Below are positions 24,205 to 32,650 of a stretch of 64,000 nt of DNA, piece after piece. The notes below the pieces were generated by a model that worked only from the letters and a program-made list of their open reading frames with translations, searched no databases and had not been told where the DNA came from. Within the stretch, counting starts at the first letter, position 1. Each line of letters starts with the position of its first letter. The DNA comes from AP-15 sp963777435. GTDB taxonomy: Bacteria; Pseudomonadota; Alphaproteobacteria; ATCC43930; CGMCC-115725. Made by a program: the position numbers and the translations under genes. The stretch covers positions 434,001 through 498,000 of the forward strand of contig CAVZQT010000003.1 in NCBI GenBank assembly GCA_963777435.1, given 5' to 3'.

Positions 24205-25305
24205 ATGACCCTGACGACAGCTCCGCTCCCGCGCCCGGGAATACTCGATATTTCCCCTTACGTCGGCGGTGAAGCCAAAATCGCGGGGGTCGAGCGCCCA
24301 ATTAGGCTCGCGTCGAACGAGAGCGCGCTTGGGCCAAGCCCAAAGGCGATGGCGGCCTATGCCGCACTCGCCACGGATATCCATCGCTATCCTGAAGGCA
24401 CCGCCGTGGAAGTGCGCGAGGCGATCGCCCGGCGGCACGGCCTCGATCCGGAGCGGATCGTCTGCGGCGCTGGCTCCGACGAGCTGATCGCATTGCTGCT
24501 GCGGTGTTACGCCGGTCCTGGAGACGAGGTGCTGTACAGCCGCCACGGGTTTGCGATCTATCCGATCGGCGCGCTGTCGGTCGGCGCCACGCCGGTCGCG
24601 GCGCCCGAACGGGCGCTGACCGCCGATGTCGATGCGTTGCTGGAGCACGTTACGCCGCGGACGCGGATGGTGTTCATCGCCAATCCAAACAACCCGACCG
24701 GCACTTACCTCAGCGCGCAGGAGCTTGCCCGGTTGCATGCCGGCCTGCCGTCATCCGTCGTCTTGGCGATCGACGCCGCTTACGCCGAATTCGTCAATCG
24801 CAATGACTACGAAGTGGGCATCAAGCTGGTCGACAACGCTGACAATGTCGTGATGCTGCGCACGTTTTCGAAAATCTACGCGCTGGCCGGCTTGCGGCTC
24901 GGCTGGGCCTATTGCCCGCCGGCCATTACTGATGTCCTGAATCGAGTGCGCGGCCCGTTCAACGTCTCGACGCCGGCGATCGCCGCCGGTGTCGCGGCGG
25001 TCGAGGACGTCGAGTCGCTGCAGCGCGCCCGCGCTCACAACGACCGCTGGCTGCCGTGGTTTTCGGAGCGTCTTGCGGCGCTGGGCTTGCCGTTGACGCC
25101 GAGTGTCGCAAATTTTGTCTTGCCGCGGTTTCCCGACGAACCCGGCCGCAACGCCGAGGCGGCATTTGCGTTTCTTCAATCCCGCGGCATCCTGACCCGC
25201 AAGATGGGCGGCTATGGCTTGCCGCAATATCTCCGGATCACGATCGGGACCGGCGAGGAGATGGGGAAAGTGGCAGCGGTACTCGGCGAATTTATGACCC
25301 GGTGA
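24205..25305 (+). CDS. hisC: Histidinol-phosphate/aromatic aminotransferase
   Basis: A 366-residue class I/II PLP aminotransferase. The motifs are present: RLASNESALGPSP at the N-terminus, NPNNPTGTYL near residue 155, DAAYAEF, the PLP Lys in TFSKIYALAGLRLGW near 225, and the phosphate-binding Arg near LRITIGTGEEM. HisC enzymes act on imidazole-acetol phosphate, and many also transaminate prephenate or 4-hydroxyphenylpyruvate. Placement 6 nt after the chorismate mutase gene and upstream of the prephenate dehydrogenase gene suggests a role in tyrosine/phenylalanine synthesis, perhaps as well as histidine. Strong family call. Confidence 0.93.
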   Translation: MTLTTAPLPRPGILDISPYVGGEAKIAGVERPIRLASNESALGPSPKAMAAYAALATDIHRYPEGTAVEVREAIARRHGLDPERIVCGAGSDELIALLLRCYAGPGDEVLYSRHGFAIYPIGALSVGATPVAAPERALTADVDALLEHVTPRTRMVFIANPNNPTGTYLSAQELARLHAGLPSSVVLAIDAAYAEFVNRNDYEVGIKLVDNADNVVMLRTFSKIYALAGLRLGWAYCPPAITDVLNRVRGPFNVSTPAIAAGVAAVEDVESLQRARAHNDRWLPWFSERLAALGLPLTPSVANFVLPRFPDEPGRNAEAAFAFLQSRGILTRKMGGYGLPQYLRITIGTGEEMGKVAAVLGEFMTR

Positions 25306-25348
25306 TGACATCATTCCTTCAGTGCATCAGACATAGCGGGCTTTTTTC

Positions 25349-26233
25349 GTGAATCAAAAATTGTTCAACCGGGTGGCGCTGATCGGCATCGGGCTGATCG
25401 GCTCGTCGTTGGCGCGAGTTCTGCGCCGCGACAGCCCCGGCACCGAGATCATCGCCTGTGCCCGCAGCAATGAGACATTGGCTGCGGTCGAGCGCCTCGA
25501 ACTCGCCGATCGGACAACGCACGACCCGGCCGAAGCCGCCGATGGCGCGGATCTGGTGGTGCTCGCCACCCCGCTATCGGCCTACGTGGAGATTGGTAGC
25601 CGGATCGGGCCGGCGTTAAAGCCGGGCGCCATCTTGACCGATGTCGGATCGGTTAAGGAAGTCGTCGTTCGCGATCTCGGGGCGTATGTTCCCGACGGCG
25701 TTCATTTTGTGCCCGGCCATCCGGTCGCCGGCACCGAGCATTCCGGTCCGGAGGCCGGTTTTGCCGAACTGTTCCACGATCGTTGGTGCATCTTGATCCC
25801 GCTGCCCGAGACCGCGTCCGAGGCAGTCGCTAAGGTCGGGGAGATGTGGCAACTGGCCGGGATGCGCGTCGTCACGATGAGCGCCGCCCATCACGACCGG
25901 GTGCTGGCGATGACCTCGCACCTGCCCCATCTGATCGCTTACACGATCGTCGGAACCGCGACCAATCTCGAAGAAAGCCTCAAATCCGAGGTCATTGCCT
26001 TTTCGGCGAGCGGCTTTCGCGACTTTACCCGCATCGCCGCCTCCGACCCGGTAATGTGGCGCGACATCTTTCTGAATAATCGCGAGGCGGTACTCGACGT
26101 GTTGCAGCGCTTCAGCGAGGATTTGACGGCGTTACAGCGCGCGATCCGATGGGGCGAGGGCGATACATTGCAGGAATTATTTAGCCGCACCCGCGCCATC
26201 CGCCGCTCGATCATCGAAGCAAAACAGGCCTAA
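25349..26233 (+). CDS. tyrC: Prephenate/arogenate dehydrogenase
   Basis: A 294-residue NAD(P)-dependent dehydrogenase that oxidatively decarboxylates prephenate or arogenate. The dinucleotide motif is VALIGIGLIGSSLARVL (residues 9-25). LTDVGSVKE, the catalytic-region HFVPGHPVAGTEHSGPEAGF and VTMSAAHHDRVLAMTSHLPHL are all typical of this family. The start is GTG at 25349. It follows hisC by 43 nt in the same operon. Whether it prefers prephenate or arogenate cannot be read from the sequence. Confidence 0.93.
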   Translation: MNQKLFNRVALIGIGLIGSSLARVLRRDSPGTEIIACARSNETLAAVERLELADRTTHDPAEAADGADLVVLATPLSAYVEIGSRIGPALKPGAILTDVGSVKEVVVRDLGAYVPDGVHFVPGHPVAGTEHSGPEAGFAELFHDRWCILIPLPETASEAVAKVGEMWQLAGMRVVTMSAAHHDRVLAMTSHLPHLIAYTIVGTATNLEESLKSEVIAFSASGFRDFTRIAASDPVMWRDIFLNNREAVLDVLQRFSEDLTALQRAIRWGEGDTLQELFSRTRAIRRSIIEAKQA

Positions 26234-26280
26234 AAAAATTAATGCACACATGAGGCCGGTTCGACTCAGCCGGACATGTG
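26231..26280 (-). terminator. Candidate terminator for the ABC exporter gene
   Basis: An inverted repeat CACATG...CCGG / CCGG.CATGTG (26247-26280) lies between the convergent prephenate dehydrogenase and ABC exporter genes. On the minus strand it is followed by ATTAATTTTTTTAG, a T-run that begins several bases past the stem. It fits a factor-independent terminator for the exporter gene, although the gap before the T-run weakens it. Confidence 0.5.
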
Positions 26281-26292
26281 GGCGATCCGCGC

Positions 26293-29200
26293 CTAATCCC
26301 CTACGGCGCGGAGGGGTTGACGAGCGCCCTCGATTTGGTGGCGGATAAGGCGGGCGTAGAGGCCGTTTCGGGCGAGGAGTTCGGCGTGGCTGCCGGTCTC
26401 GACCAGCCGCCCGCGGTCGAGCACCGCCAACAGATCGGCGTTGCGCACGGTCGACAAGCGATGGGCGATGACGATTGTCGTGCGGTCGCGCATCAGCGCG
26501 TCGAGGGCGCCGCGCACCTGTGCCTCGCTGACAGCGTCGAGATGCGAGGTCGCCTCGTCGAGCACCAGGGTCGGCGCATTCTTGAGAAAGGCGCGGGCGA
26601 TCGCCACCCGCTGGCGCTGACCGCCTGATAACTGCACCCCGCGCTCGCCAACCCGGGTGTCGAGCCCTTCGGGCAGGCTGTCGACAAACTCGGCGAGGGC
26701 CGCTTGTTCGAGCGCCTTGCAGATCGCCGCCTCATCAGCCTCGGGCCGGGCCAGCGCCACATTGGCCCGCAAGGTGTCGTTGAACAGATACGTGTCTTGC
26801 GAGACGAGCGAGATGCGGCGGCGCAGATGGTCGAGTTCGAAATCGCGCAGGTCGACCCCGTCGATTAGGATATGGCCGGCGGTGGGGTCCCAAAAGCGCA
26901 ATAACAGATTGGCAATCGTGGTTTTGCCGGCGCCCGACGGTCCGACCAATGCCAGGGTCGCGCCAGCCGGGACGTCGAGGGTGATGGCGCTCAGGGCCGG
27001 GCGCCGGGCCCCGGGATAGGTGAAACTCGCCGCGTCGAAGCGGATCGCCGAGCCGCCCTGGGGTTCGGGCGGGAGCAGCGGCCCGTCGACCACCGCCGGC
27101 TTTTCGCGATGCACCGCGTAGAGCCGGCGGGTCGAGGCAATCGTATCGGCGAGCTGGCGGCTGACATTGGCGATTTCGGATATCGGCAAAAACGACGACA
27201 ACGCGATCAGGATCAGCAAGGGCAGGGTGGTCGGCAGCAGATGGTGCTCGGCGGCGAGCCGCGCGCCGACGACCGCCACCGCCAGCCCGCCGAGCCCGGT
27301 CACGGTTTCGAGCCGCGCCGCCTGCGCCGACAGATCGGCCAATAATTCGAGGCGGATTTTCTGGTAGCCGCGCACCAGCTCGATAAAAGCCCGGCGGCGG
27401 CCGCTGACCGCCTGGAACGCGACGAGGTCGGCGAGGCCCTGGATCGTCTCGGTGACATAGGCGCCCATCAGCCCGAGCGCGTCGCGGGCCTGGGTTCCGA
27501 GACGGTCGATATGCGCTCGGGTGACCACCGGCGCCAATGCCGCGAACAGCACGAACGGCAGCAGCGCCAGCGCCACCGGCCAAGCAATGACGGCCAACGC
27601 GATCAGCACTGCCGACGGCACCAGAACCGCAACCAATGCCGGCGCCACAGTATGGGCAAAGAAATATTCGACGGTCTCGACGTCTTGGGACGCAAGCGCG
27701 ATCAGATCGCCCGACCGGCGGCGCAGCAGATAGGCAGGGGCCAAGCTGTCGAGCTTGTCGAACAACGCAACGCGCATTTCCGCCAGTAGCCGGTAGGCAA
27801 TGTCGTGAGCCAGCCACGATTTAAGCCAGTGCAGCAAGCCCGCGAGCGGGGCGGTCAGCGCCAGTATCAGCAAGAGGTAGCCGTAGGGGGCGCCAGTCTT
27901 GACCGCCGCGACGGCGAGCGCGCTGACAATGCCGACCCCGATAAAGGCTGCGACTCGCGCAATGCCGGAGGTGATGACGATCGCGAAGCGCCGCCGCCAC
28001 GGCCGGATGATCCTCACCAGGGTGCCGAGTGTCGCCGGCCAGCCGACCGCCGCGGCCGCATTCGCGAGTTCGGCCGGTGCGGTCTCGGCGGCCAATTCGA
28101 TCTGCTCGCGCTCGCTCGCCGCCCGCGGTGAGTCCGTTTCCTCGGTCATCACGATATCTTCGCCGCGCTCCTCGGCCTGCGACCCCATTAGCCGGCGATA
28201 GGGGCCGTCGCGGCGGATCAGCTCGGCATGGCGGCCCTGTTCGACGACCCGCCCCTTGTCGAGAACAAGGATGCGGTCAGCCCCGATCACGCTCGACAGG
28301 CGATGCGCCAAGATCAAGGTCGTGCGCCCGGCCGACAAGCGGTCGATCGCCTGCTGGATCACCGCCTCGTTTTCGGCGTCGACCGAGGACAGCGCCTCAT
28401 CGAGTATCAGGATCGGCGCATCGCGCAACAGGGCGCGGGCGATTGCCAGTCGCTGGCGCTGGCCGCCCGATAGCATGACCCCGCGCTCGCCGATCATCGT
28501 CTGGTAGCCTTGCGGCAACAGCGAGATGAATTCGTGCGCGTTGGCGTTGCGCGCCGCAGCCTCGATCTCATGGCGGTCGGCATCGGGTTTCCCGAGCCGC
28601 AAATTCTCCTCGACGGTGCCGTAGAACAGGTAGGTGTCCTGATGCACGACCGCGATCATCCGGCGCACCGCTTCGGGGTCGAGCGTTTTCAGATCGCGTC
28701 CGCCGATCAACACTCTTCCCTGTTGCGGATCGAACAATCGCAACAACAGCCGCGCGACCGAGGATTTGCCGGAACCGCTCGGTCCGACAATGCCGATCTT
28801 TTCACCGGCGCCGACAGTGAACGACAGCCCGTCATGGGCAGCGCCACGCCCACCGGGATAAGAAAACCGGACATCCTCAAAGGCGATCGTCGGGATTAAT
28901 GACACTTTGGCCTGCGGCACGCTTGCCGATTGCGGCGGCACCAAGGGTTTGGCGGCGAACAACGCGTTGATGCCGGCGGCGGCGGATTGGCCGAGCATGC
29001 CCTGATGCAATACCATGCGCAGGTCGCGCAACGGGCGGAATACCTCGGTTCCGGCCATCAGCACGATCAGCAACGCCTGGATGCTCATTTGTCCATGCGA
29101 CACCCGCCAGCTCGCCAAGGCCAAGGCCGCCGCAGCGCCGATCGCGACCCCGCAATCGGTGATGCCGCGGGTCATGACCCCGGTCGACAAGACACGCAGG

Positions 29201-29895
29201 CTCGAATTGCACAGCTCGCGCGCGCGCTCGGCCAAGCGATGTCCAAAGGCGCGGCTTTGGCCGAACGCCTTCAACGTCGGCAATCCCTGGACGCCGTCGA
29301 GAAATTCGGACCCAAACGATTTGAGCGCCTGCTGGCGGCCCTGGCTGCTGCGGCGCTCGACATGGATGAACACGGTGGGCGCGATCAACGTGATCAGCGC
29401 AAACACCAGCATCACCGTCGCGACCGGCACGTCCCAAAAGGCGATAAAGGCGAAAATCGCCAACGGCGTCAGCACCGCGATCGCCACCTGCGGGACATAC
29501 TGGCCGAAAAAGGTCTGCAACTGCTCGACCCCGTCGACGATCGCCAGCATGACCCCGCCGGTGCGCTCGCCGGCAAACCATGCCGGCCCGAGTTCGGCGA
29601 TCTTGTCGTAAAGCCGGCCGCGCAATTCCTCCTGCACTCGCCCCGCGGTGCGATGCGAGACCATCGCCCGATGATGCTCGATAACGCCGCGCAGAACGAC
29701 GGCGGCAGCGACCCCGATTGCCGGGGCGGCGATCGTCATAAAGCCGCTGCCCGCGAAGACATGCGACAGCAGAACACCGAGAATTGCAAAGCGCGCGATG
29801 CCGACGACCGAGGCGACTAACCCCAGGAGGATCGCAAACACGATCCATCCGCGCAGCCCGCGTGTCAGCTGCCACAACTGTCGGTCAAAATACAT
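26293..29895 (-). CDS. Fused CydDC-like ABC exporter (two TMD-NBD halves in one protein)
   Basis: A 1200-residue protein with two full ABC half-transporters fused. Half 1 (about residues 1-580) has CydD-like segments (LGPAWFAGERTGGVMLAI, DGVQGLPTLKAFGQ), Walker A GPSGSGKSS near 370, signature LSGGQRQRLAIARAL and Walker B ILILDEALSSVD. Half 2 is CydC-like (FDKLDSLAPAYLLRRRSGDL), with Walker A GPSGAGKTT near 985, LSGGQRQRVAIARAF and TLVLDEATSHLD. Both ATPase sites look intact. CydDC exports thiols such as cysteine/glutathione to the periplasm to support cytochrome bd and c maturation, normally as two proteins. No cydAB genes are adjacent. A divergent LysR gene lies upstream. Confidence 0.9.
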   Translation of the reverse strand: MYFDRQLWQLTRGLRGWIVFAILLGLVASVVGIARFAILGVLLSHVFAGSGFMTIAAPAIGVAAAVVLRGVIEHHRAMVSHRTAGRVQEELRGRLYDKIAELGPAWFAGERTGGVMLAIVDGVEQLQTFFGQYVPQVAIAVLTPLAIFAFIAFWDVPVATVMLVFALITLIAPTVFIHVERRSSQGRQQALKSFGSEFLDGVQGLPTLKAFGQSRAFGHRLAERARELCNSSLRVLSTGVMTRGITDCGVAIGAAAALALASWRVSHGQMSIQALLIVLMAGTEVFRPLRDLRMVLHQGMLGQSAAAGINALFAAKPLVPPQSASVPQAKVSLIPTIAFEDVRFSYPGGRGAAHDGLSFTVGAGEKIGIVGPSGSGKSSVARLLLRLFDPQQGRVLIGGRDLKTLDPEAVRRMIAVVHQDTYLFYGTVEENLRLGKPDADRHEIEAAARNANAHEFISLLPQGYQTMIGERGVMLSGGQRQRLAIARALLRDAPILILDEALSSVDAENEAVIQQAIDRLSAGRTTLILAHRLSSVIGADRILVLDKGRVVEQGRHAELIRRDGPYRRLMGSQAEERGEDIVMTEETDSPRAASEREQIELAAETAPAELANAAAAVGWPATLGTLVRIIRPWRRRFAIVITSGIARVAAFIGVGIVSALAVAAVKTGAPYGYLLLILALTAPLAGLLHWLKSWLAHDIAYRLLAEMRVALFDKLDSLAPAYLLRRRSGDLIALASQDVETVEYFFAHTVAPALVAVLVPSAVLIALAVIAWPVALALLPFVLFAALAPVVTRAHIDRLGTQARDALGLMGAYVTETIQGLADLVAFQAVSGRRRAFIELVRGYQKIRLELLADLSAQAARLETVTGLGGLAVAVVGARLAAEHHLLPTTLPLLILIALSSFLPISEIANVSRQLADTIASTRRLYAVHREKPAVVDGPLLPPEPQGGSAIRFDAASFTYPGARRPALSAITLDVPAGATLALVGPSGAGKTTIANLLLRFWDPTAGHILIDGVDLRDFELDHLRRRISLVSQDTYLFNDTLRANVALARPEADEAAICKALEQAALAEFVDSLPEGLDTRVGERGVQLSGGQRQRVAIARAFLKNAPTLVLDEATSHLDAVSEAQVRGALDALMRDRTTIVIAHRLSTVRNADLLAVLDRGRLVETGSHAELLARNGLYARLIRHQIEGARQPLRAVGD

Positions 29896-30075
29896 TCGCG
29901 TTCACTCCTCGCCGGTCTGCGATCATAGCGACCACTCGTCCCGCAGTGTCGCCGGTTCGACAGCCTCGGCTTTACGCAACGCCAATCTAGGCGATACGCA
30001 GGAATGGCAGCTATAGAAAATTATGAGATAACATGATACGAAGACGTTTCAGCCGGTCGAGCCGTTGAGTAGGTC
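29896..30075. promoter_or_regulatory. Divergent promoter region, ABC exporter / LysR
   Basis: The 180 bases between the divergent exporter and LysR genes include an AT-rich segment (about 30010-30045) with TATAGAAAATTATGAG and ATAACATGATAC, likely holding -10 boxes and a LysR site of T-N11-A form. No single arrangement is clearly better than the others. Confidence 0.35.
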
Positions 30076-31017
30076 ATGAACTGGGACGACATCCGAATTT
30101 TCCTCGCCGTCGCCCGGAACGGGTCGTTGCGTGCCGCCGGTCGCGCGCTTGGGCTGAGCCAACCGACGGTCGGCCGGCGACTCGCCGCCTTCGAGCAGAC
30201 GTTTGGCGGTCCGACATTGTTCGATCGCCTGCCCGACGGGCTGCGCCTCAACACCGCGGGCGAAGCGCTGGTGGCCGCGGCCGAGCGGCTCGAAAACGCG
30301 GCGCTCGCTCTCGAACGCCGCCGCGTAGCCACTTCCCCCGGCCTGAGCGGGACGGTACGGGTTTCGGTTGGGGAATGGGCCGAAGGATTTCTCGCGCAGC
30401 ACTGTGGCTGTGCCGATGCGGACGGTCTTCCGTCGGGCATCACCCTCGAACTCGTCGAGTCGCCGCAGACGGCAAATTTGGCGCGACGCGACGCCGATCT
30501 GGCATTGCGCCACGGAGTGCCCGAGGCCGGTAACTTGGTTGTCTCGAAAGTCGGCGCGATCGCCGGCGCGCTCTATCGCCGCCGCTACGATGGCCCGGCG
30601 CCGCTCGAACGCGAGCTGCATTGGATTACCTACACCGAAGAACAGGCCCACTATGTCAGTGCACGCTGGCTCGACCAGCACATTCGCAACACCGGCGGCC
30701 GCGTGGTTCTTCGCGCCACCAGCCTGGCGGTGCGGTTCGAGGCGATCCGCGCCGGCGTCGGCACCGGTTTGTTGCCATGCTATGCCGGCGACCGCGACCC
30801 GATGCTCGAACGCGTGACCAACCCGGCGCCAGAATTGGCCGCCGATTACTGGGTTATCGTCCACCGCGACCTGCGCCGGGCGGCTTGCGTGCGCGCTGTC
30901 ATCGAATGGATCCGCCGCTTGTTTGATCGGCATCACGAAGCGCTTGCCGGTCTCGCCGGGCGGGTTAGAGGGCCGGTAAATCCAATCGGCGACGACCGCC
31001 AGGCCGCGGCCAATTGA
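30076..31017 (+). CDS. LysR-family transcriptional regulator
   Basis: A 313-residue regulator. The winged helix-turn-helix occupies residues 1-65 (MNWDDIRIFLAVARNGSLRA, ALGLSQPTVGRRLAAFEQTF, LFDRLPDGLRLNTAGEALV). The effector domain follows with VGEWAEGFLAQHC and LARRDADLALRHGVPEAG. It is divergent from the CydDC-like exporter, the usual layout for a LysR protein controlling its neighbour, but its effector is unknown. It may equally act on distant genes. Confidence 0.92.
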   Translation: MNWDDIRIFLAVARNGSLRAAGRALGLSQPTVGRRLAAFEQTFGGPTLFDRLPDGLRLNTAGEALVAAAERLENAALALERRRVATSPGLSGTVRVSVGEWAEGFLAQHCGCADADGLPSGITLELVESPQTANLARRDADLALRHGVPEAGNLVVSKVGAIAGALYRRRYDGPAPLERELHWITYTEEQAHYVSARWLDQHIRNTGGRVVLRATSLAVRFEAIRAGVGTGLLPCYAGDRDPMLERVTNPAPELAADYWVIVHRDLRRAACVRAVIEWIRRLFDRHHEALAGLAGRVRGPVNPIGDDRQAAAN

Positions 31018-31240
31018 GTCATCGCTCCACCTCGGGTACCCGTTTTTCGGCTAGCGGCTGCGCCATAATTATCAGTACTTGTGGTTTTCTCTGCTCCGAA
31101 AGGGTTCGCGTCACCGGCAAGGATAGATGTCCACGGCGTTCCGCTAGACGTCCGTGCTTTTTGCGGTTATATAATTGGTGCTACGGGCCGGGTTGCCTCG
31201 ACGCAGTCGGCCGGCATAATAGCGAAATTTACAATTAGCG
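31018..31240. promoter_or_regulatory. Upstream region of EPS/PEP-CTERM module
   Basis: 223 non-coding bases ahead of the sugar transferase gene. A perfect TATAAT at 31170-31175 could be a -10 box, but no good -35 is seen 16-18 bases upstream. I searched for a sigma-54 GG-N10-GC element, since PrsR is a sigma-54 activator, and found none that fits. Confidence 0.35.
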
Positions 31241-32650
31241 ATGCAGCTGAGACTGTTCAGACACTTTGTCCCTGTTTCGGTCGTGTTGTTGGCGTCGTTC
31301 GACGCCCTTCTGATCACTGGCGCATTTTATCAGATGCTGTCTCGGTCGGGTGAGACAGCGCCGCTTATATTCAGCATAACCGCTCTTCCCGCACAGCTGG
31401 CCGCGGGGTTGTCGGTCGCCGCGGTGGTCACGATGATCTCGGTCGGCCTTTACGGCGAACAGAGCTTTGTCGACTTCCGCCTGTTGCTGAGCAAGATCGC
31501 CGTCGCGTTCGTTCTGGTGCTGATGCTGGCGGTCGTCTCAGCCATGTATTGGCGAGACGGACTGCCGCATCTTTCCGAGACCTCAAATCTGCCGCTTAAG
31601 GCGACCCTGATCTGGCTCGGCTGCATCTCGGTAACTCGCGGCACGTTTCTAATCACGCTCGGCCGGGGGCTGCTAAAGCGCCGCGTCGCCGTGCTGGGCA
31701 ACGGCAACGTAGCAGCGCGGATCGCTCATTTGGTGCAAATAGGTGAAAACCAGCATTTCGTGCCGGTGTCGTTTATCCGCATGCCGGGCGAGCGCGGGAC
31801 CGCAAGCTTTACCGCTGTGGATTGGCCCGAGGCCGGCCCCGATGCTCTCGCCGAACTCGGCTGCGAACTCGGCGCCAGCGAGGTCGTCGTTGCCCCCGAC
31901 GATCGCCGCGGCCTGCCGGTTCAGCAGCTGCTGCACTGCAAGCTTGCCGGAATTCGGGTGACCGATTTTCTCGACTTTTGGGAGCGCGAGACGCGAACGG
32001 TCGATCTCGAGGCGCTGCGGCCCAGCTGGTTGTTCTACTCCGACGGTTTCCGTTGCGGCGCTTTCGATGAATTCCTGAAACGCGTCTTCGACATCGTCGT
32101 GAGCCTCGCCTTCTTGGCATTTTCAGCACCTTTGCTCCTAGTCGTTTCTTGCCTGATCAAGCTCGACAGCCAAGGGCCGGTCCTCTACCGGCAGGAGCGC
32201 GTCGGCTATCGCGGCCAAACATTCACGATCCTCAAATTCCGCAGCATGCGGGCTGATGCCGAACGCGAGAACGGGCCGCAATGGGCAGCCAAATCCGACT
32301 CCAGGGTCACTCGAGTTGGCGCCGTGATCCGCAAACTGCGCATCGACGAATTGCCACAAATTCTCAATGTATTGCGCGGCGACATGAGCTTTGTCGGGCC
32401 GCGGCCGGAGCGTCCGTTCTTTGTCTCCAACCTCGCGGCGGTGATGCCCTATTACAACGAGCGGCATTGGGTGCGCCCCGGGATCACCGGTTGGGCACAA
32501 ATCAATTACCCCTATGGCGCTTCGATCGAAGACGCCCGGCGCAAACTTTCTTACGATCTTTACTATGTCAAGAACCGCAGCATATTTCTAGACTTCCTAA
32601 TATTACTACAGACTGTTCGAGTTGTATTTTGGAATTACGGCGCAAGATAG
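31241..32650 (+). CDS. Polyprenyl glycosylphosphotransferase, PEP-CTERM/EPS-associated sugar transferase
   Basis: A 469-residue membrane enzyme that starts an exopolysaccharide repeat by moving a sugar phosphate onto undecaprenyl phosphate. The N-terminal half has about five membrane helices and a nucleotide-binding-like domain (RRVAVLGNGNVAARIAHL). The catalytic C-terminal domain has FLKRVFDIVVSLAFLAFSAP, LDSQGPVLYRQERVG, FTILKFRSMRADAE, RIDELPQILNVLRGDMSFVG, PRPERP and PGITGWAQINY, all typical of the bacterial sugar transferase domain. It is directly followed by prsK, which places it in the EpsB-like class tied to PEP-CTERM/exosortase systems. No ribosome site is obvious. Confidence 0.93.
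   Translation: MQLRLFRHFVPVSVVLLASFDALLITGAFYQMLSRSGETAPLIFSITALPAQLAAGLSVAAVVTMISVGLYGEQSFVDFRLLLSKIAVAFVLVLMLAVVSAMYWRDGLPHLSETSNLPLKATLIWLGCISVTRGTFLITLGRGLLKRRVAVLGNGNVAARIAHLVQIGENQHFVPVSFIRMPGERGTASFTAVDWPEAGPDALAELGCELGASEVVVAPDDRRGLPVQQLLHCKLAGIRVTDFLDFWERETRTVDLEALRPSWLFYSDGFRCGAFDEFLKRVFDIVVSLAFLAFSAPLLLVVSCLIKLDSQGPVLYRQERVGYRGQTFTILKFRSMRADAERENGPQWAAKSDSRVTRVGAVIRKLRIDELPQILNVLRGDMSFVGPRPERPFFVSNLAAVMPYYNERHWVRPGITGWAQINYPYGASIEDARRKLSYDLYYVKNRSIFLDFLILLQTVRVVFWNYGAR

Noticed and set aside
28930..29820. 296-codon plus-strand frame over the CydD-like half
   Set aside because: His/Gln/Arg-rich shadow of the ABC exporter gene.
31018..31240. Sigma-54 promoter before the sugar transferase gene
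   Set aside because: TTGC occurs twice but no GG lies at the required spacing upstream of either.
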